The position numbers and the translations under genes are program-made. The notes under the pieces were generated by a model. The model made no database searches and was not told the DNA's origin. It was given only the letters and a program-made list of their open reading frames with translations. This document shows, piece after piece, positions 30,916-42,052 of a stretch of 64,000 nucleotides of DNA. Origin of the DNA: Leclercia sp. AS011. GTDB lineage: Bacteria; Pseudomonadota; Gammaproteobacteria; Enterobacterales; Enterobacteriaceae. The stretch is taken from the NCBI RefSeq assembly GCF_037152535.1, contig NZ_JBBCMA010000006.1, positions 1-64,000 of the forward strand, in the 5' to 3' direction. Position 1 is the stretch's first letter, and the number at the start of each line of letters is the position of its first letter.

Positions 30916-31685
30916 TATTCTTTCCCCGCCCAGGGCACAATCAGCCGCTGCAGCCCCAGCAGTAAGAGATCCAGAACGTAGCCAATGCCGCCCAGCAGTA
31001 AAATGCCGAGCATGACGATATCGGTGCGCAGATAGGAGCTGGCGTTGATCACCATCCAGCCGAGGCCAGAACTGGCCGCCACCATCTCCGCCGCAATCAG
31101 CGACGTCCAGCCGATACCAATCGACAGCCTGACGGTGGTGAAAAGGTCCGGCAGGGCATCTGGCAGCACCACGCGCAGAAAGATCTGCTGACGCGAAGCG
31201 CCCAAGGTTTGCGCCACGCGGATCCGCGAGCGGCCAATGCGATCCACCGCCGCGGCGGCACCCACCACCACGCTCAGAAAGGTGGCGATAAAGATCAGGA
31301 AGAATTTCGAGGCTTCGCCAATGCCCAGCCACACCACCGCCAGCGGGATCAGCGCGATTTTGGGCAGCGGGCGGAGGAACTGCACAAACGGGTTGAGCAC
31401 GGCGGCAAGGCCGTCCGACAGCCCCATCAGCAGCCCCAGCGGAATTCCAATGACGATGGCGACGGCAAAGGCGCTAAGCGCACGCGCCAGGCTGACCGCG
31501 ATATGCTCCCACAGCGGCACCTGCCGGTAGCCATCGGCCAGCAGCTCTTCAGTGGTCAGACCGATATCGGTGAGCGAGGGCAGCAGCAGGGGATCCACCC
31601 ACTGCCGCATGGCCGCCACCTGCCAGACAATAAAGAAAACCGCCACCGACAGGACGCTGATGGCGATATGGTGACTCAATCTCAT
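30915..31685 (-). CDS. taurine/sulfonate-type ABC transporter permease
   Basis: Permease of 256 residues with about six TM helices and the EAA loop RVAQTLGASRQQIFLRVVLPDALP. The pattern IGWTSLIAAEMVAASSGLGWMV is typical of TauC/SsuC. It overlaps the binding-protein gene by 4 bases and the ATPase gene by 1 base. Confidence 0.9.
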   Translation of the reverse strand: MRLSHHIAISVLSVAVFFIVWQVAAMRQWVDPLLLPSLTDIGLTTEELLADGYRQVPLWEHIAVSLARALSAFAVAIVIGIPLGLLMGLSDGLAAVLNPFVQFLRPLPKIALIPLAVVWLGIGEASKFFLIFIATFLSVVVGAAAAVDRIGRSRIRVAQTLGASRQQIFLRVVLPDALPDLFTTVRLSIGIGWTSLIAAEMVAASSGLGWMVINASSYLRTDIVMLGILLLGGIGYVLDLLLLGLQRLIVPWAGKE

Positions 31686-32689
31686 TGCGCTGCTACCGCC
31701 GCGTCGCGAATGTAGCGTGACTCAATCGCCGTATCCCAGTTGGCCGGAATATCGCGTTTGCGGATCTCACCGATGCCCGCCAGGAAGCTGGAGGTTTTGG
31801 TCAGCGCTTTGCCAATGCCGCTGTCGGTGGTTTGGGTACCGTTACCCAGCCAGTCCGCGGTGCCCTGCTGTGCCAGCGTCGGGTACTCCAGGCCGCCGAG
31901 GGTATTGGCGGCGGTGGTCACCGGTGCCCCGACCTCTTTGGCGACAATCGCGGCGGCGCGTTCCGGGTCTTTCTTAAACTCGTCGACTTTTTGCTGATGT
32001 ACGCGCAGGAAAGCGGTCACCGCCTGCGGGTACTGCTCGGCAAAGGCTTTACGCACCACGTAGTTGTTGTAGATCAGATAGCCATCTTTCTGCAGGTCTT
32101 TGGTGGCAAACACCTGATGCCCGCCGGAGGACTCCAGCTCCTGGGCAAAGGGTGCCCAGACGTAACCCGCATCGATATCACCGCGTTTCCAGGCGGCGAC
32201 CATCTCCGCCGGGCGCAGGGGCAGCAGGGTAATCTTGCTGCGGTCGAGTTTGTTGACGCTGATCGCCGCCTCCAGCGCATACTGCGCGGTGGAGTTTGGC
32301 GGATAGGCCACGCGTTTTCCTTCGATATCCTTGATGCTGGCAATGCCGTCTTTACCAATCAGGCGCTCATAGCTGGCGATGACGCCTGAGACGCCGATAA
32401 TTTCCACCGGCAGCTTTCTGACAATCCCCGCCGTCGCCGGGCTTGAGCCAAAGTTGGCAATATCAATGGCGTTACTGGCGAAATAATTTAATGCGTCGGC
32501 ACCCGAGGCAAATTGCACCCATTTCACTTTGCTGTTTAACGCTTTATCCAGCGAGCCATCGGCTTTTGCCAGCATTAATACCTGGGAACCGCCGCTGAAT
32601 GCCACGCGAACTTCAGCAGGCGTGTCGGCATAACTGAAATTTGCCCATAAACCACCCGCTGCAATTAATAAGCAGAGACTTTTCTTCAT
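31682..32689 (-). CDS. taurine/sulfonate-type substrate-binding protein
   Basis: Periplasmic binding protein of 335 residues with signal peptide MKKSLCLLIAAGGLWANFSYA cleaved near residue 21. The mature protein starts DTPAEVRVAF and has the TauA-like stretches NYFASNAIDIANFGSSP, GKRVAYPPNSTAQYAL and GDIDAGYVWAPFAQEL. TauA-class proteins bind small sulfonates such as taurine. The start was set by the signal peptide and a following-frame comparison; the frame is open further upstream into the racemase gene. Ligand not proven; a sulfonate fits the neighbours. Confidence 0.88.
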   Translation of the reverse strand: MKKSLCLLIAAGGLWANFSYADTPAEVRVAFSGGSQVLMLAKADGSLDKALNSKVKWVQFASGADALNYFASNAIDIANFGSSPATAGIVRKLPVEIIGVSGVIASYERLIGKDGIASIKDIEGKRVAYPPNSTAQYALEAAISVNKLDRSKITLLPLRPAEMVAAWKRGDIDAGYVWAPFAQELESSGGHQVFATKDLQKDGYLIYNNYVVRKAFAEQYPQAVTAFLRVHQQKVDEFKKDPERAAAIVAKEVGAPVTTAANTLGGLEYPTLAQQGTADWLGNGTQTTDSGIGKALTKTSSFLAGIGEIRKRDIPANWDTAIESRYIRDAAVAAQ

Positions 32690-32730
32690 TTTATTTTCCT
32701 GTGAAATAATACGGTTTTTAATAGTGGTAA

Positions 32731-33438
32731 TTAATTCGCTTGCCATAACTGCGAACATCGCTCCGCCAGCGCCTGGGCCGGATCGAAGGTTAAATGCAGA
32801 AAAGGCGCGTTAACCGCCTGGAGCGCAACCGGCACCTCGGTGCAGGCCAGAATCAACTTTTGCGCACCGCGTGCAAACAGCGCCAGTGCCTGCTGCACCA
32901 GCAGCTCGCCCCCTTCCTTTAGCGCCCCGCGTTTAACCGCATAGCAGCCCGGCACAAACCACTGCGATAATTCTTCGGGCGTCGGCTCAACCACCTCAAT
33001 GTCCCGGGCCGCCAGTTTTTGCTGATACCAGCCGGCGTCCAGCGTGCCTTTGGTGGCAATCATCCCTACCCGCTGCGGCGTATTCGCCTCCTGCTCCAGC
33101 GCGGCCAGCGTGGCATCCACGATATGCAAAATGGGGGCGTCGCTCGCCTCGCTGAGCGCGTCATACCAGTGGTGCGCGGTATTACAGGGGATGGCAATAT
33201 GGCTCGCTCCCGCCTGGTTCAGCACCCGAATGCCGTGGATCAGCTGCGGCAGCGGTGAAGGGCCGGTACCCGCGAGCGCTTTTTGCCGGTCCGCAATTTG
33301 CGGCACGTTCCAGACCACCGAGGGCAGCTGCTGCTGATCGCTCCGGGCGGGCGTGGCCTCCAGCAGCCGGCGCTGAAAGTCGATCGTGGCCAGCGGCCCC
33401 ATGCCCCCCAGCACGCCGAGCAAAAACGGCTCAGACAT
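32731..33438 (-). CDS. aspartate/glutamate-racemase-family protein
   Basis: Cofactor-independent racemase family, 235 residues. The start [21 protein letters not shown] is the family signature, and both catalytic cysteines are present, in [10 protein letters not shown] near residue 83 and [11 protein letters not shown] near 189. Such enzymes invert amino-acid alpha carbons using two cysteines. It overlaps the desulfhydrase/lyase gene by 8 bases, so the two probably act in sequence, one supplying the enantiomer used by the other. The amino acid could be aspartate, cysteine or cysteate. Confidence 0.85.
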   Translation of the reverse strand: MSEPFLLGVLGGMGPLATIDFQRRLLEATPARSDQQQLPSVVWNVPQIADRQKALAGTGPSPLPQLIHGIRVLNQAGASHIAIPCNTAHHWYDALSEASDAPILHIVDATLAALEQEANTPQRVGMIATKGTLDAGWYQQKLAARDIEVVEPTPEELSQWFVPGCYAVKRGALKEGGELLVQQALALFARGAQKLILACTEVPVALQAVNAPFLHLTFDPAQALAERCSQLWQAN

Positions 33439-34435
33439 GCTCAAGTACCTGGCGATAACCAAACAGCCCTGCCGCGCCGCCGGTGTGGATAAAGACCACG
33501 TTCTCATCCTGACGGAAATGGCCTTTACGGATCAGGTCGATAAGCCCCGCCATCCCTTTTGCGGAATAGACGGGATCGAGCAGAATGCCCTCGTGGCGCG
33601 CCAGCAGCGTCAGCGTTTCCAGCGTGCCTTCGGTCGGTAAGCCGTAGCCATCACCCACATAGTCGCTGTTGGCGACGACCGCATGCCGCGACAGCTCGCC
33701 CGGCACGCCCAGCAGCTCAAGAGTGCGGGAAGCCAGGTTCCAGACGTTCTCTTCCTGCTTCGCTTTGGGTGCCCGCACGCTGATGCCCAGTACGGGCACG
33801 TGACTGTTGGTGGCCGTGAAGCCCGCCACTAATCCCGCCTGGGTACCGGTACTGCCCGTGGCGTGCACCACATGGTCGATGCGCAGACGACGCTCGGACG
33901 ACTGATACAGCAGCTCCTCGGCGCAGGCCACGTAACCCAGCGCACCGATGGGATTAGAGCCGCCGCCCGGGATGACATAGGGGTTATGCCCCTTCTCGCG
34001 CAGGGTGGCCGCGTACTCTTCCATCGCCTGCTGCATATCGGTGCCGGCAGGCAGATGGGCAACGATTTCGCCGCCCAGGAGATGATCGAGCAGGACGTTA
34101 CCCGAGCGCTGGTAATCCTCACCAAAATCCGTCACCCGCTTTTCAAGCAGGGCCCTGGCCTGTAATCCCAGACGCGCGGCACCGGCGATGGTCTGGCGCA
34201 CATGGTTAGATTGGGTAGCCCCCTGGGTAATGATGACGTCGGCTTTTTTCGCCACGGCATCGGCCAGCAGAAACTCCAGTTTGCGCGTTTTATTTCCGCC
34301 CGTTGCCAGGCCGGTAGCATCGTCTCGCTTAATCCATATTTTTGGTCCACCTAATAAGCGGGATATATTTTCCAGCGGTTCGAGTGGCGTGGGAAAATGG
34401 CCGAGAGAGATACGTGGGAAACGAGCCAGATGCAT
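33431..34435 (-). CDS. PLP-dependent D-cysteine desulfhydrase / L-cysteate sulfo-lyase family enzyme
   Basis: Fold-type II PLP enzyme of 334 residues. The PLP lysine is in [14 protein letters not shown] near residue 50, the loop [11 protein letters not shown] binds the substrate carboxylate, and [10 protein letters not shown] binds the cofactor phosphate. The family holds DcyD (D-cysteine to pyruvate, sulfide and ammonia), ACC deaminase and CuyA (L-cysteate to pyruvate, sulfite and ammonia). The N-terminus MHLARFPR and the [18 protein letters not shown] stretch look to me closer to CuyA than to DcyD, but this is by memory, not alignment. First gene of the ten-gene block. The ATG at 34435 follows AAGGAG; an upstream in-frame ATG has no such site. 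Confidence 0.85.
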   Translation of the reverse strand: MHLARFPRISLGHFPTPLEPLENISRLLGGPKIWIKRDDATGLATGGNKTRKLEFLLADAVAKKADVIITQGATQSNHVRQTIAGAARLGLQARALLEKRVTDFGEDYQRSGNVLLDHLLGGEIVAHLPAGTDMQQAMEEYAATLREKGHNPYVIPGGGSNPIGALGYVACAEELLYQSSERRLRIDHVVHATGSTGTQAGLVAGFTATNSHVPVLGISVRAPKAKQEENVWNLASRTLELLGVPGELSRHAVVANSDYVGDGYGLPTEGTLETLTLLARHEGILLDPVYSAKGMAGLIDLIRKGHFRQDENVVFIHTGGAAGLFGYRQVLEHV

Positions 34436-34487
34436 ATATGCTCCTTGCAAAGCAGGAAATGAATTCATTTAAACGTCAGTGAAATTC

Positions 34488-34560
34488 ACTATACACATCG
34501 TCCTGAGATGGCTAATCAAAATTAATAAATAACGATTCCTGAAAAATAACTAAGCAGGAA
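34488..34560 (-). promoter_or_regulatory. candidate promoter region of the ten-gene block
   Basis: On the minus strand a TATAGT -10-like hexamer (34488-34493) has no good -35, and an AT-rich stretch with repeated TTATTT elements lies upstream to about 34560. Weak -35 elements with AT-rich upstream sites are usual for CysB/Cbl-activated sulfur genes, but the same look is not specific. No local regulator gene accompanies the block. Confidence 0.3.
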
Positions 34561-34610
34561 ATAAAGGGGGAGCGGGGAAATATCTATTCTGTTGTGGAAT
34601 GACTTACGGC

Positions 34611-34644
34611 TAAAAAGAATAACCCCTTCCGGCTGGAAGGGGTT
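34611..34644 (-). terminator. rho-independent terminator of rnr
   Basis: On the minus strand AACCCCTTCC, loop AGCC, GGAAGGGGTT, then ATTCTTTTT. A 10-bp stem placed 11 bases past the rnr stop. It separates rnr from the ten-gene block, so the block needs its own promoter. Confidence 0.92.
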
Positions 34645-34655
34645 AGAGGGAGGTA

Positions 34656-37097
34656 TTACTCAGCGCTGTTTTTCTTCGCTGCGCGCTTCGCTTTGGTCGC
34701 GGCGGCGATTTTCTGGCTTTTGGCCGACGGCTTTTTCGCGGCTCTGGCTTCTTTCTTCGCGGCCTTCGGCTTCTGCTTTTTCTCGCCCCGGAACGCGCTG
34801 TCCGGCTCGAAGTTCACCTTCTTCCCGGCCTGACGACGTTTGCCGCTGGTTTTACCGGCAGCCCCTTTCTTCGCTTTCTCGCGCTCGGTTTTACCCACAT
34901 TGCGCGGCGCGCGTTCGCTGGAGATCAGGCTGAAATCAATCTTACGTTCGTCCATGTTGACGGCTTCCACCTTAACTTCCACACGATCGCCCAGACGATA
35001 GGTTTGCCCGCCCGATTCGCCAATCAGACGCTGACCGACCTGGTCAAAGCGGTAGTAGTCGTTATCCAGACTGGAAACATGAACCAGACCATCAATGAAC
35101 AGTTCATCAAGGCGTACAAAGAAGCCAAAGCCGGTAACGCTGGCAATCACGCCTTTAAACACGTTCCCGACCTGATCCAGCATGAAGTCACACTTCAGCC
35201 AGTCGGCAACATCACGGGTCGCCTCATCCGCACGGCGTTCCGCCATTGAACAGTGCTGGCCCAGCTGCAGCATCTCTTCCATGGAGTAGTGGTAGCCACC
35301 GGTTTCCGTGGTATTGCCTTTGTGACCCTGCTCCTGCGCCAGCAGATACTTAATGGCACGGTGCAGGGAGAGGTCCGGGTAACGACGGATCGGCGAGGTA
35401 AAGTGGGCATAAGACTGCAAGGCCAGGCCGAAGTGGCCGCGGTTTTCCGGATCGTAGATCGCCTGCTTCATCGAACGCAGCAGCATGGTTTGCAGCATTT
35501 CGGCGTCAGGGCGATCGCTGATGGACTCCAGCAGCTCGGCGTAATCGCGCGGCTCTGGCTTGTTACCGCCCGGCAGCTCAAGACCCAGCTCCGCCAGTAC
35601 GGTACGGAAGGAGGTGATGGCTTCGGTGGTTGGTTTGTCGTGAATACGGAACAGCGCTGGCTCTTTGGCCTTCTCAACGAAGCGTGCTGCGGAGATGTTG
35701 GCCAGGATCATGCACTCTTCAATCAGCTTGTGCGCATCGTTACGCTGGGTCTGTTCGATACGCTCGATACGGCGCTCGGCGTTGAAGATGAACTTCGCCT
35801 CTTCACTCTCAAATGAGATCCCGCCGCGCTCTTCACGCGCCTGGTCCAGCACTTTATAGAGGTTATGCAGCTCTTCAATGTGCTTCACCAGCGGCGCATA
35901 CTGCTCACGCAGATCCTGATCGCCCTGCAGCATATGCCACACTTTGGTGTAGGTCAGGCGAGCATGGGAGCTCATCACCGCTTCATAGAATTTGTAGCCG
36001 GTTAAACGCCCTTTGGTGGAGATGGTCATTTCACACACCATGCACAGACGGTCAACTTGCGGGTTGAGCGAGCACAGGCCGTTAGAGAGCACTTCCGGCA
36101 GCATGGGCACAACCTGCGACGGGAAGTAAACCGAGGTACCGCGGTTGCGCGCTTCACCATCCAGCGGCGTACCCGTGCGCACGTAATAGCTCACATCCGC
36201 AATCGCCACCCACAGACGCCAGCCGCCGCCGCGTTTTTTCTCGCAGTAGACGGCGTCATCGAAGTCACGGGCGTCTTCGCCATCAATGGTGACCAGCGGC
36301 AGGCTACGCAGATCCACACGGCCCGCTTTTGCCGACTCTGGCACCTGCTCTTTCAGACCTTCAACCTGCTCTTCAACCGCTTTTGGCCAGACGTACGGAA
36401 TTTCGTGGGTGCGCAGCGCCATGTCCACGGCCATGCCGGTGCCCATGTTATCGCCCAGCACTTCAACAATCTTACCGACCGCTTTGGTACGGCGGGTTGG
36501 ACGCTGGGTCAGTTCTACGACCACCACAAAGCCCATCCGCGCCCCCATCACCTCTTCCGGCGGAATAAGGATGTCAAAGCTCAGGCGGCTGTCGTCCGGC
36601 ACCACAAAACCGACACCGGCGTCGGTGAAGTAGCGGCCCACGATCTGGCTGGTTTTCGGCACCAGCACGCGCACCACGCGCGCCTCACGACGGCCTTTAC
36701 GATCGGCACCCAGCGGCTGGGCCAGGATCTGGTCGCCGTGAATGCACATCTTCATCTGTTCAGAGGAGAGGTACAGGTCATCCTTGCGGCCTTCGACGCG
36801 CAGGAAGCCGAAACCATCGCGGTGGCCAATTACTATGCCTTTCAGCAGGTCGAGACGTTCTGGCAGGGCGTAGCACTGACGGCGGGTAAAGACCAGTTGT
36901 CCGTCACGCTCCATCGCGCGCAGACGGCGGCGAAGGGCTTCAATTTGCTCTTCGCCTTCAATGTTTAATTCAACGGCAAGTTCTTCACGGTTAGCGGGTT
37001 TTTCGCGTTTGGTTAAGTGTTCAATGATGAACTCGCGGCTTGGGATAGGATTAGCGTATTTTTCAGCTTCGCGTTCCTGGAAAGGATCTTGTGACAT
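34656..37097 (-). CDS. rnr: ribonuclease R
   Basis: Processive 3'-5' exoribonuclease of 813 residues, the E. coli length, that degrades structured RNA and takes part in tmRNA quality control and rRNA decay. Domains in order: N-terminal winged helix (about 20-85), two cold-shock domains (about 85-230), RNB catalytic domain (about 255-590, with [15 protein letters not shown] supplying the Mg2+ aspartates), S1 domain (about 640-725) and a Lys-rich tail. The start MSQDPF follows GGAGG. It lies 38 bases after nsrR, as in E. coli. Confidence 0.98.
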   Translation of the reverse strand: MSQDPFQEREAEKYANPIPSREFIIEHLTKREKPANREELAVELNIEGEEQIEALRRRLRAMERDGQLVFTRRQCYALPERLDLLKGIVIGHRDGFGFLRVEGRKDDLYLSSEQMKMCIHGDQILAQPLGADRKGRREARVVRVLVPKTSQIVGRYFTDAGVGFVVPDDSRLSFDILIPPEEVMGARMGFVVVVELTQRPTRRTKAVGKIVEVLGDNMGTGMAVDMALRTHEIPYVWPKAVEEQVEGLKEQVPESAKAGRVDLRSLPLVTIDGEDARDFDDAVYCEKKRGGGWRLWVAIADVSYYVRTGTPLDGEARNRGTSVYFPSQVVPMLPEVLSNGLCSLNPQVDRLCMVCEMTISTKGRLTGYKFYEAVMSSHARLTYTKVWHMLQGDQDLREQYAPLVKHIEELHNLYKVLDQAREERGGISFESEEAKFIFNAERRIERIEQTQRNDAHKLIEECMILANISAARFVEKAKEPALFRIHDKPTTEAITSFRTVLAELGLELPGGNKPEPRDYAELLESISDRPDAEMLQTMLLRSMKQAIYDPENRGHFGLALQSYAHFTSPIRRYPDLSLHRAIKYLLAQEQGHKGNTTETGGYHYSMEEMLQLGQHCSMAERRADEATRDVADWLKCDFMLDQVGNVFKGVIASVTGFGFFVRLDELFIDGLVHVSSLDNDYYRFDQVGQRLIGESGGQTYRLGDRVEVKVEAVNMDERKIDFSLISSERAPRNVGKTEREKAKKGAAGKTSGKRRQAGKKVNFEPDSAFRGEKKQKPKAAKKEARAAKKPSAKSQKIAAATKAKRAAKKNSAE

Positions 37098-37135
37098 ATC
37101 GGTTCCTCCGTTGTCATCTCCGGTGGAAATTTTCT

Positions 37136-37561
37136 TCATTCCACCAGCAATAATTTATAAAGCGGTTGATTCTCTTCAACCAAATCGGCCAGCGTGTAGT
37201 TATCCAGCTCCATGAGAAAACTTTGCACGGCCTTAGAAAGTGCCTGTTTCAGACGACAGGCAGGGGTAATGTGGCAGAACGCACTGCTGCAGTTCACCAG
37301 AGTCAACGGCTCCAGTTCACGTACCACATCGCCAACACGAATACTCTGTGCCGGTTTACCGAGGCGGATGCCGCCATTTTTCCCGCGGACGGCAGCAACG
37401 TATCCGGCACGGCTAAGTTGATTGATTATTTTGACCATATGATTACGGGACACACCGTACACCTCTGTCACCTCAGAGATACTGGTCATCTTCCCATCGG
37501 GTAACGACGCCATGTAAATCAGCGCGCGTAAGCCGTAATCGGTGAAACTTGTTAACTGCAC
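37136..37561 (-). CDS. nsrR: nitric-oxide-sensing repressor NsrR
   Basis: Rrf2-family regulator of 141 residues with an N-terminal winged helix ([22 protein letters not shown]) and three cysteines, [14 protein letters not shown], that hold the iron-sulfur cluster sensing nitric oxide. It represses genes such as ytfE and hmp; its operator before ytfE is visible in this window. First gene of nsrR-rnr, separated from purA by a terminator. Confidence 0.97.
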   Translation of the reverse strand: MQLTSFTDYGLRALIYMASLPDGKMTSISEVTEVYGVSRNHMVKIINQLSRAGYVAAVRGKNGGIRLGKPAQSIRVGDVVRELEPLTLVNCSSAFCHITPACRLKQALSKAVQSFLMELDNYTLADLVEENQPLYKLLLVE

Positions 37562-37680
37562 ATCAACCTCAGGAAAAGGGTAAATCGCGGTATATCCGCA
37601 GAGATATTCATTAATGATGATAAACCAGCCAGATAGTTGGCGGCTAATTTATTTGAACTGAAAGGCGGGAAGGAGAAAGA

Positions 37681-37710
37681 AAAAGCCGGATGCGCATAGC
37701 TTATCCGGCC
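37681..37710 (-). terminator. purA terminator within a REP-like repeat
   Basis: On the minus strand GCCGGAT, loop, ATCCGGC followed by TTTTTCTTTCTCC. A second palindrome (about 37728-37752, GGCCCGACAGCGC then CGCCGGGC) lies closer to the purA stop. Together they look like a REP-derived terminator separating purA from nsrR. Confidence 0.8.
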
Positions 37711-37762
37711 TGTGATGGGTTATAGAGGCCCGACAGCGCAGCGCCGCCGGGCAAAACCATCA

Positions 37763-39432
<1,670 letters not shown>

Positions 39433-39723
39433 ATGAAAGAATTAACACAATTTGAACTGGAATGTGTCAGCGGTGCGGGATGGTTGCAGGATGAACTGGC
39501 CGCTTTCGGCAGCAAACTGGGTGCTGCGGCATGGTCGATGGGCGGAGACATGCTAAACATTGAAATTCCGCTGTTAGGCACGGTGAACCTTGCCACTCTG
39601 GCACCGGAGTTAGGGGCTAATATGGGTAAATCGCTGGGTTCATCTCTAGGCGGTACCATTGAAACAACGCTGGCAAATCTGCCGGTTATCGGCGGCCTGC
39701 TGAATAAATGGTTAGGTAACTGA
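39433..39723 (+). CDS. double-glycine-leader class II microcin/bacteriocin-like precursor
   Basis: Product of 96 residues. Residues 1-15, MKELTQFELECVSGA, match the leader pattern of class II microcins: M-(R/K)-x-(L/I)-T, then E at 8, V-S-G-(G/A) at the cleavage site; microcin L also ends its leader in SGA. Cleavage after Ala15 would give an 81-residue peptide starting GWLQDELAAFGSKLG. It is rich in Gly, Ala and Leu, has no Cys, one Pro-Leu-Leu-Gly break, and ends GLLNKWLGN, consistent with membrane-active helices. AGGA at 39420-39423 supports the start at 39433 rather than 39424. It has its own terminator. No immunity, ABC exporter or HlyD-like gene is nearby, so it would be an orphan. Antibacterial activity is inferred. 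Confidence 0.75.
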   Translation: MKELTQFELECVSGAGWLQDELAAFGSKLGAAAWSMGGDMLNIEIPLLGTVNLATLAPELGANMGKSLGSSLGGTIETTLANLPVIGGLLNKWLGN

Positions 39724-39743
39724 TTCAACACGGAACCGAATAA

Positions 39744-39778
39744 AAAATGGCGCCTCACAGAGGCGCCATTTTATTTTT
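39744..39778. terminator. bidirectional terminator between the microcin-like gene and hflC
   Basis: AAAATGGCGCCTC, loop ACA, GAGGCGCCATTTTATTTTT. The 13-bp stem has A before and T after, so it can end the plus-strand small gene and the minus-strand hflC superoperon. Confidence 0.95.
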
Positions 39779-39791
39779 CACGCGTTTAAAA

Positions 39792-40793
39792 TCAGCGGCT
39801 GGTCGTCGGTGATTTCATATAGCGGAAGAAATCGCTGTCCGGGCTCAGCACCATAACGTCCTGATTGCTCTGGAAGCTGCTTTCATAGGCACGCAGGCTA
39901 CGGATAAAGGCGTAGAAGTCCGGATCCTGGCTGAACGCATCAGCGAACAGTTTCGCGGCTTCGGCATCACCTTCACCACGCTGGATACGACCCTGACGTT
40001 CCGCTTCTGCCAGCGTTTTCGTCACTTCATAGTCTGCGGTTGCGCGCAGCTTCTCAGCCTCTTCCTGACCCTGTGAACGATGGCGACGGGCTACCGCTTC
40101 ACGCTCAGCGCGCATACGGTTGTAAATCGCTTCGGACACTTCGGTCGGCAGGTTGATCTGCTTGATACGCACGTCCACCACTTCGATACCTAACGCGGCC
40201 ATACTGTTCGGGTTGATCACCGGCACTTTGCCGTTGGTTTCAGCCTGAACACGCTCAGCCGCTTTGGCGATTGCGTCGTCAGCTGCTGGAGTGGTCACTT
40301 CATCTTCCGTGCCTGCAGAGCCGGAGTTCAGCGCATCACGCACTTCCAGAGTCAGACGACCACGGGAGTCGGTAACGATGTCTTTCACATCCAGACGACC
40401 AATTTCAGAACGCAGACGGTCAGAGAACTTACGTTTCAGCAGCACTTCGGCCTGGGAGACGTCACCGCCGCCGGTCGCCAGGTAGTAACGGCTGAAATCG
40501 CTGATGCGCCACTTAATGTACGAGTCGACAATCAGGTCTTTCTTCTCTTTGGTCACGAAGCGATCGGCCTGATTATCCATCGTCTGGATACGGGCATCCA
40601 GAGTTTTAACCGATTCGATCATCGGGATCTTAAAGTGCAGACCCGGCTCGTAAACCAGCGGTTTGTTTTCGCTGTCACGCAGGACTTTGCCAAAACGCAG
40701 GGTAATTCCGCGCTCACCCTCTTTGACGACAAAGATAGAGGTATAAAGCACGACCAGCACGATGATGATGATCGCAATAACTGACTTACGCAT
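39792..40793 (-). CDS. hflC: HflC, modulator subunit of FtsH protease
   Basis: SPFH/band-7 membrane protein of 333 residues with one N-terminal TM helix (VIAIIIIVLVVLYTSIFVV) and a periplasmic domain. HflC and HflK form the large cage around FtsH hexamers. Typical stretches: GERGITLRFGKVL and EREAVARRHRSQGQEEAEKLRA in the coiled coil. It follows hflK by 2 bases, ends the superoperon and lies next to the bidirectional terminator. Confidence 0.97.
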   Translation of the reverse strand: MRKSVIAIIIIVLVVLYTSIFVVKEGERGITLRFGKVLRDSENKPLVYEPGLHFKIPMIESVKTLDARIQTMDNQADRFVTKEKKDLIVDSYIKWRISDFSRYYLATGGGDVSQAEVLLKRKFSDRLRSEIGRLDVKDIVTDSRGRLTLEVRDALNSGSAGTEDEVTTPAADDAIAKAAERVQAETNGKVPVINPNSMAALGIEVVDVRIKQINLPTEVSEAIYNRMRAEREAVARRHRSQGQEEAEKLRATADYEVTKTLAEAERQGRIQRGEGDAEAAKLFADAFSQDPDFYAFIRSLRAYESSFQSNQDVMVLSPDSDFFRYMKSPTTSR

Positions 40794-40795
40794 CG

Positions 40796-42052
40796 TTATT
40801 CCCCCTGACGCTGGTAGTCGTTACGCTGCGCGTTGGCGCGGCGTTGGTCCATGATGTCACCATCGTTTGAAGAAGAGGTGGTATTTGCGCTGGAGTTGCC
40901 TGTAGACGCCGGTGGCAGGCGCAGCAGGTTATTCGCTCCGCTGGTGTCATTCTTCGCGCCAGCGGCGTTACCGCCTTTCAGCATCTGATCCAGTGGCAGA
41001 ACCATCAGGTTGCCATTTTTGCTGTCATTCACCAGTACCTTACGGGTATGGCTCAGCACCTTCTCCATGGTCTCGATATAGAGACGCTCGCGGGTGATTT
41101 CCGGTGCGGCTTTATATTCAGGCAGCAGCTTCGCAAAACGCGCCACTTCACCCTGAGCTTCGAGGATGGTCTGAGTCTTGTAGGCGCGCGCCTCTTCGAG
41201 GATACGCTGTGCCTGACCGTTTGCACGCGGCTGAACTTCGTTGATGTACGCTTCCGCTTCACGGATGTACTGCTGTTCGTTTTCACGGGCAGCAATCGCA
41301 TCGTCAAACGCCGCTTTCACCTCTTCCGGCGGACGAGCAGCCTGGAAGTTGACGTCCAGCAGGGTGATACCCATGTTGTATGGACGGATGGTCTCTTCCA
41401 GCTCGCGCTGGGTATCGCTACGAATAACGGTACGACCTTCGGTCAGAATACGGTCCATGGTGTATTTACCGATCACGCCACGCAGGGCGCTGTCGGTAGC
41501 CTGACGCAGGCTGTCATCGGCACTGGTCACGCTAAACAGATAGTGCTGTGGATCGGTCACGCGATACTGCACGTTCATCTCAACGCGCACGACGTTTTCA
41601 TCGGACGTCAGCATCACGCCGGACGCCGCCAGTTCACGCACCGACTCAACGTTCACCGCAGTAACGTCATCGATAAAGGTTGGTTTCCAGTTCAGGCCTG
41701 GCTCAACCAGATGGCTGAATTTACCAAAACGGGTGACAACACCACGCTCGGCTTCTTTGATAGTGTAGAACCCGCTGGCAGCCCAGATAATCACGGCTGC
41801 CGCCGCAACAATGCCGACCACACGACCGCCCATATGAGGACGTGGCCCCTGACCCGTACCGCCGCCAGTGCCTTTACCACCGCCAAGACCGCCCAGCTTT
41901 TTACTCAGCTTGCGGAAGATATCATCCAGATCGGGTGGCCCCTGCTCGCGACCACCTTTGTTGCCATTTCCCCCGGAGTTGCCGCCTTGATTATTGCTGC
42001 TCCCCCACGGGTCGCGGTCTTGTCCGTTATTACCGGGCTGATTCCACGCCAT
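40796..42052 (-). CDS. hflK: HflK, modulator subunit of FtsH protease
   Basis: SPFH protein of 418 residues. A Gly/Asn-rich cytoplasmic N-terminus (about 1-78) precedes one TM helix (GIVAAAAVIIWAASGFYTI) and the periplasmic band-7 domain with RGVVTRFGKF and the coiled coil. It pairs with HflC. The start is MAWNQP. 114 bases separate it from hflX. Confidence 0.97.
   Translation of the reverse strand: MAWNQPGNNGQDRDPWGSSNNQGGNSGGNGNKGGREQGPPDLDDIFRKLSKKLGGLGGGKGTGGGTGQGPRPHMGGRVVGIVAAAAVIIWAASGFYTIKEAERGVVTRFGKFSHLVEPGLNWKPTFIDDVTAVNVESVRELAASGVMLTSDENVVRVEMNVQYRVTDPQHYLFSVTSADDSLRQATDSALRGVIGKYTMDRILTEGRTVIRSDTQRELEETIRPYNMGITLLDVNFQAARPPEEVKAAFDDAIAARENEQQYIREAEAYINEVQPRANGQAQRILEEARAYKTQTILEAQGEVARFAKLLPEYKAAPEITRERLYIETMEKVLSHTRKVLVNDSKNGNLMVLPLDQMLKGGNAAGAKNDTSGANNLLRLPPASTGNSSANTTSSSNDGDIMDQRRANAQRNDYQRQGE

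Noticed and set aside
30916..31332. N-terminal extension of the Tau-type ATPase frame
   Set aside because: Overlaps the permease gene in another frame; the ATPase ATG at 30915 overlaps the permease stop as TAATG and begins a standard ATPase N-terminus.
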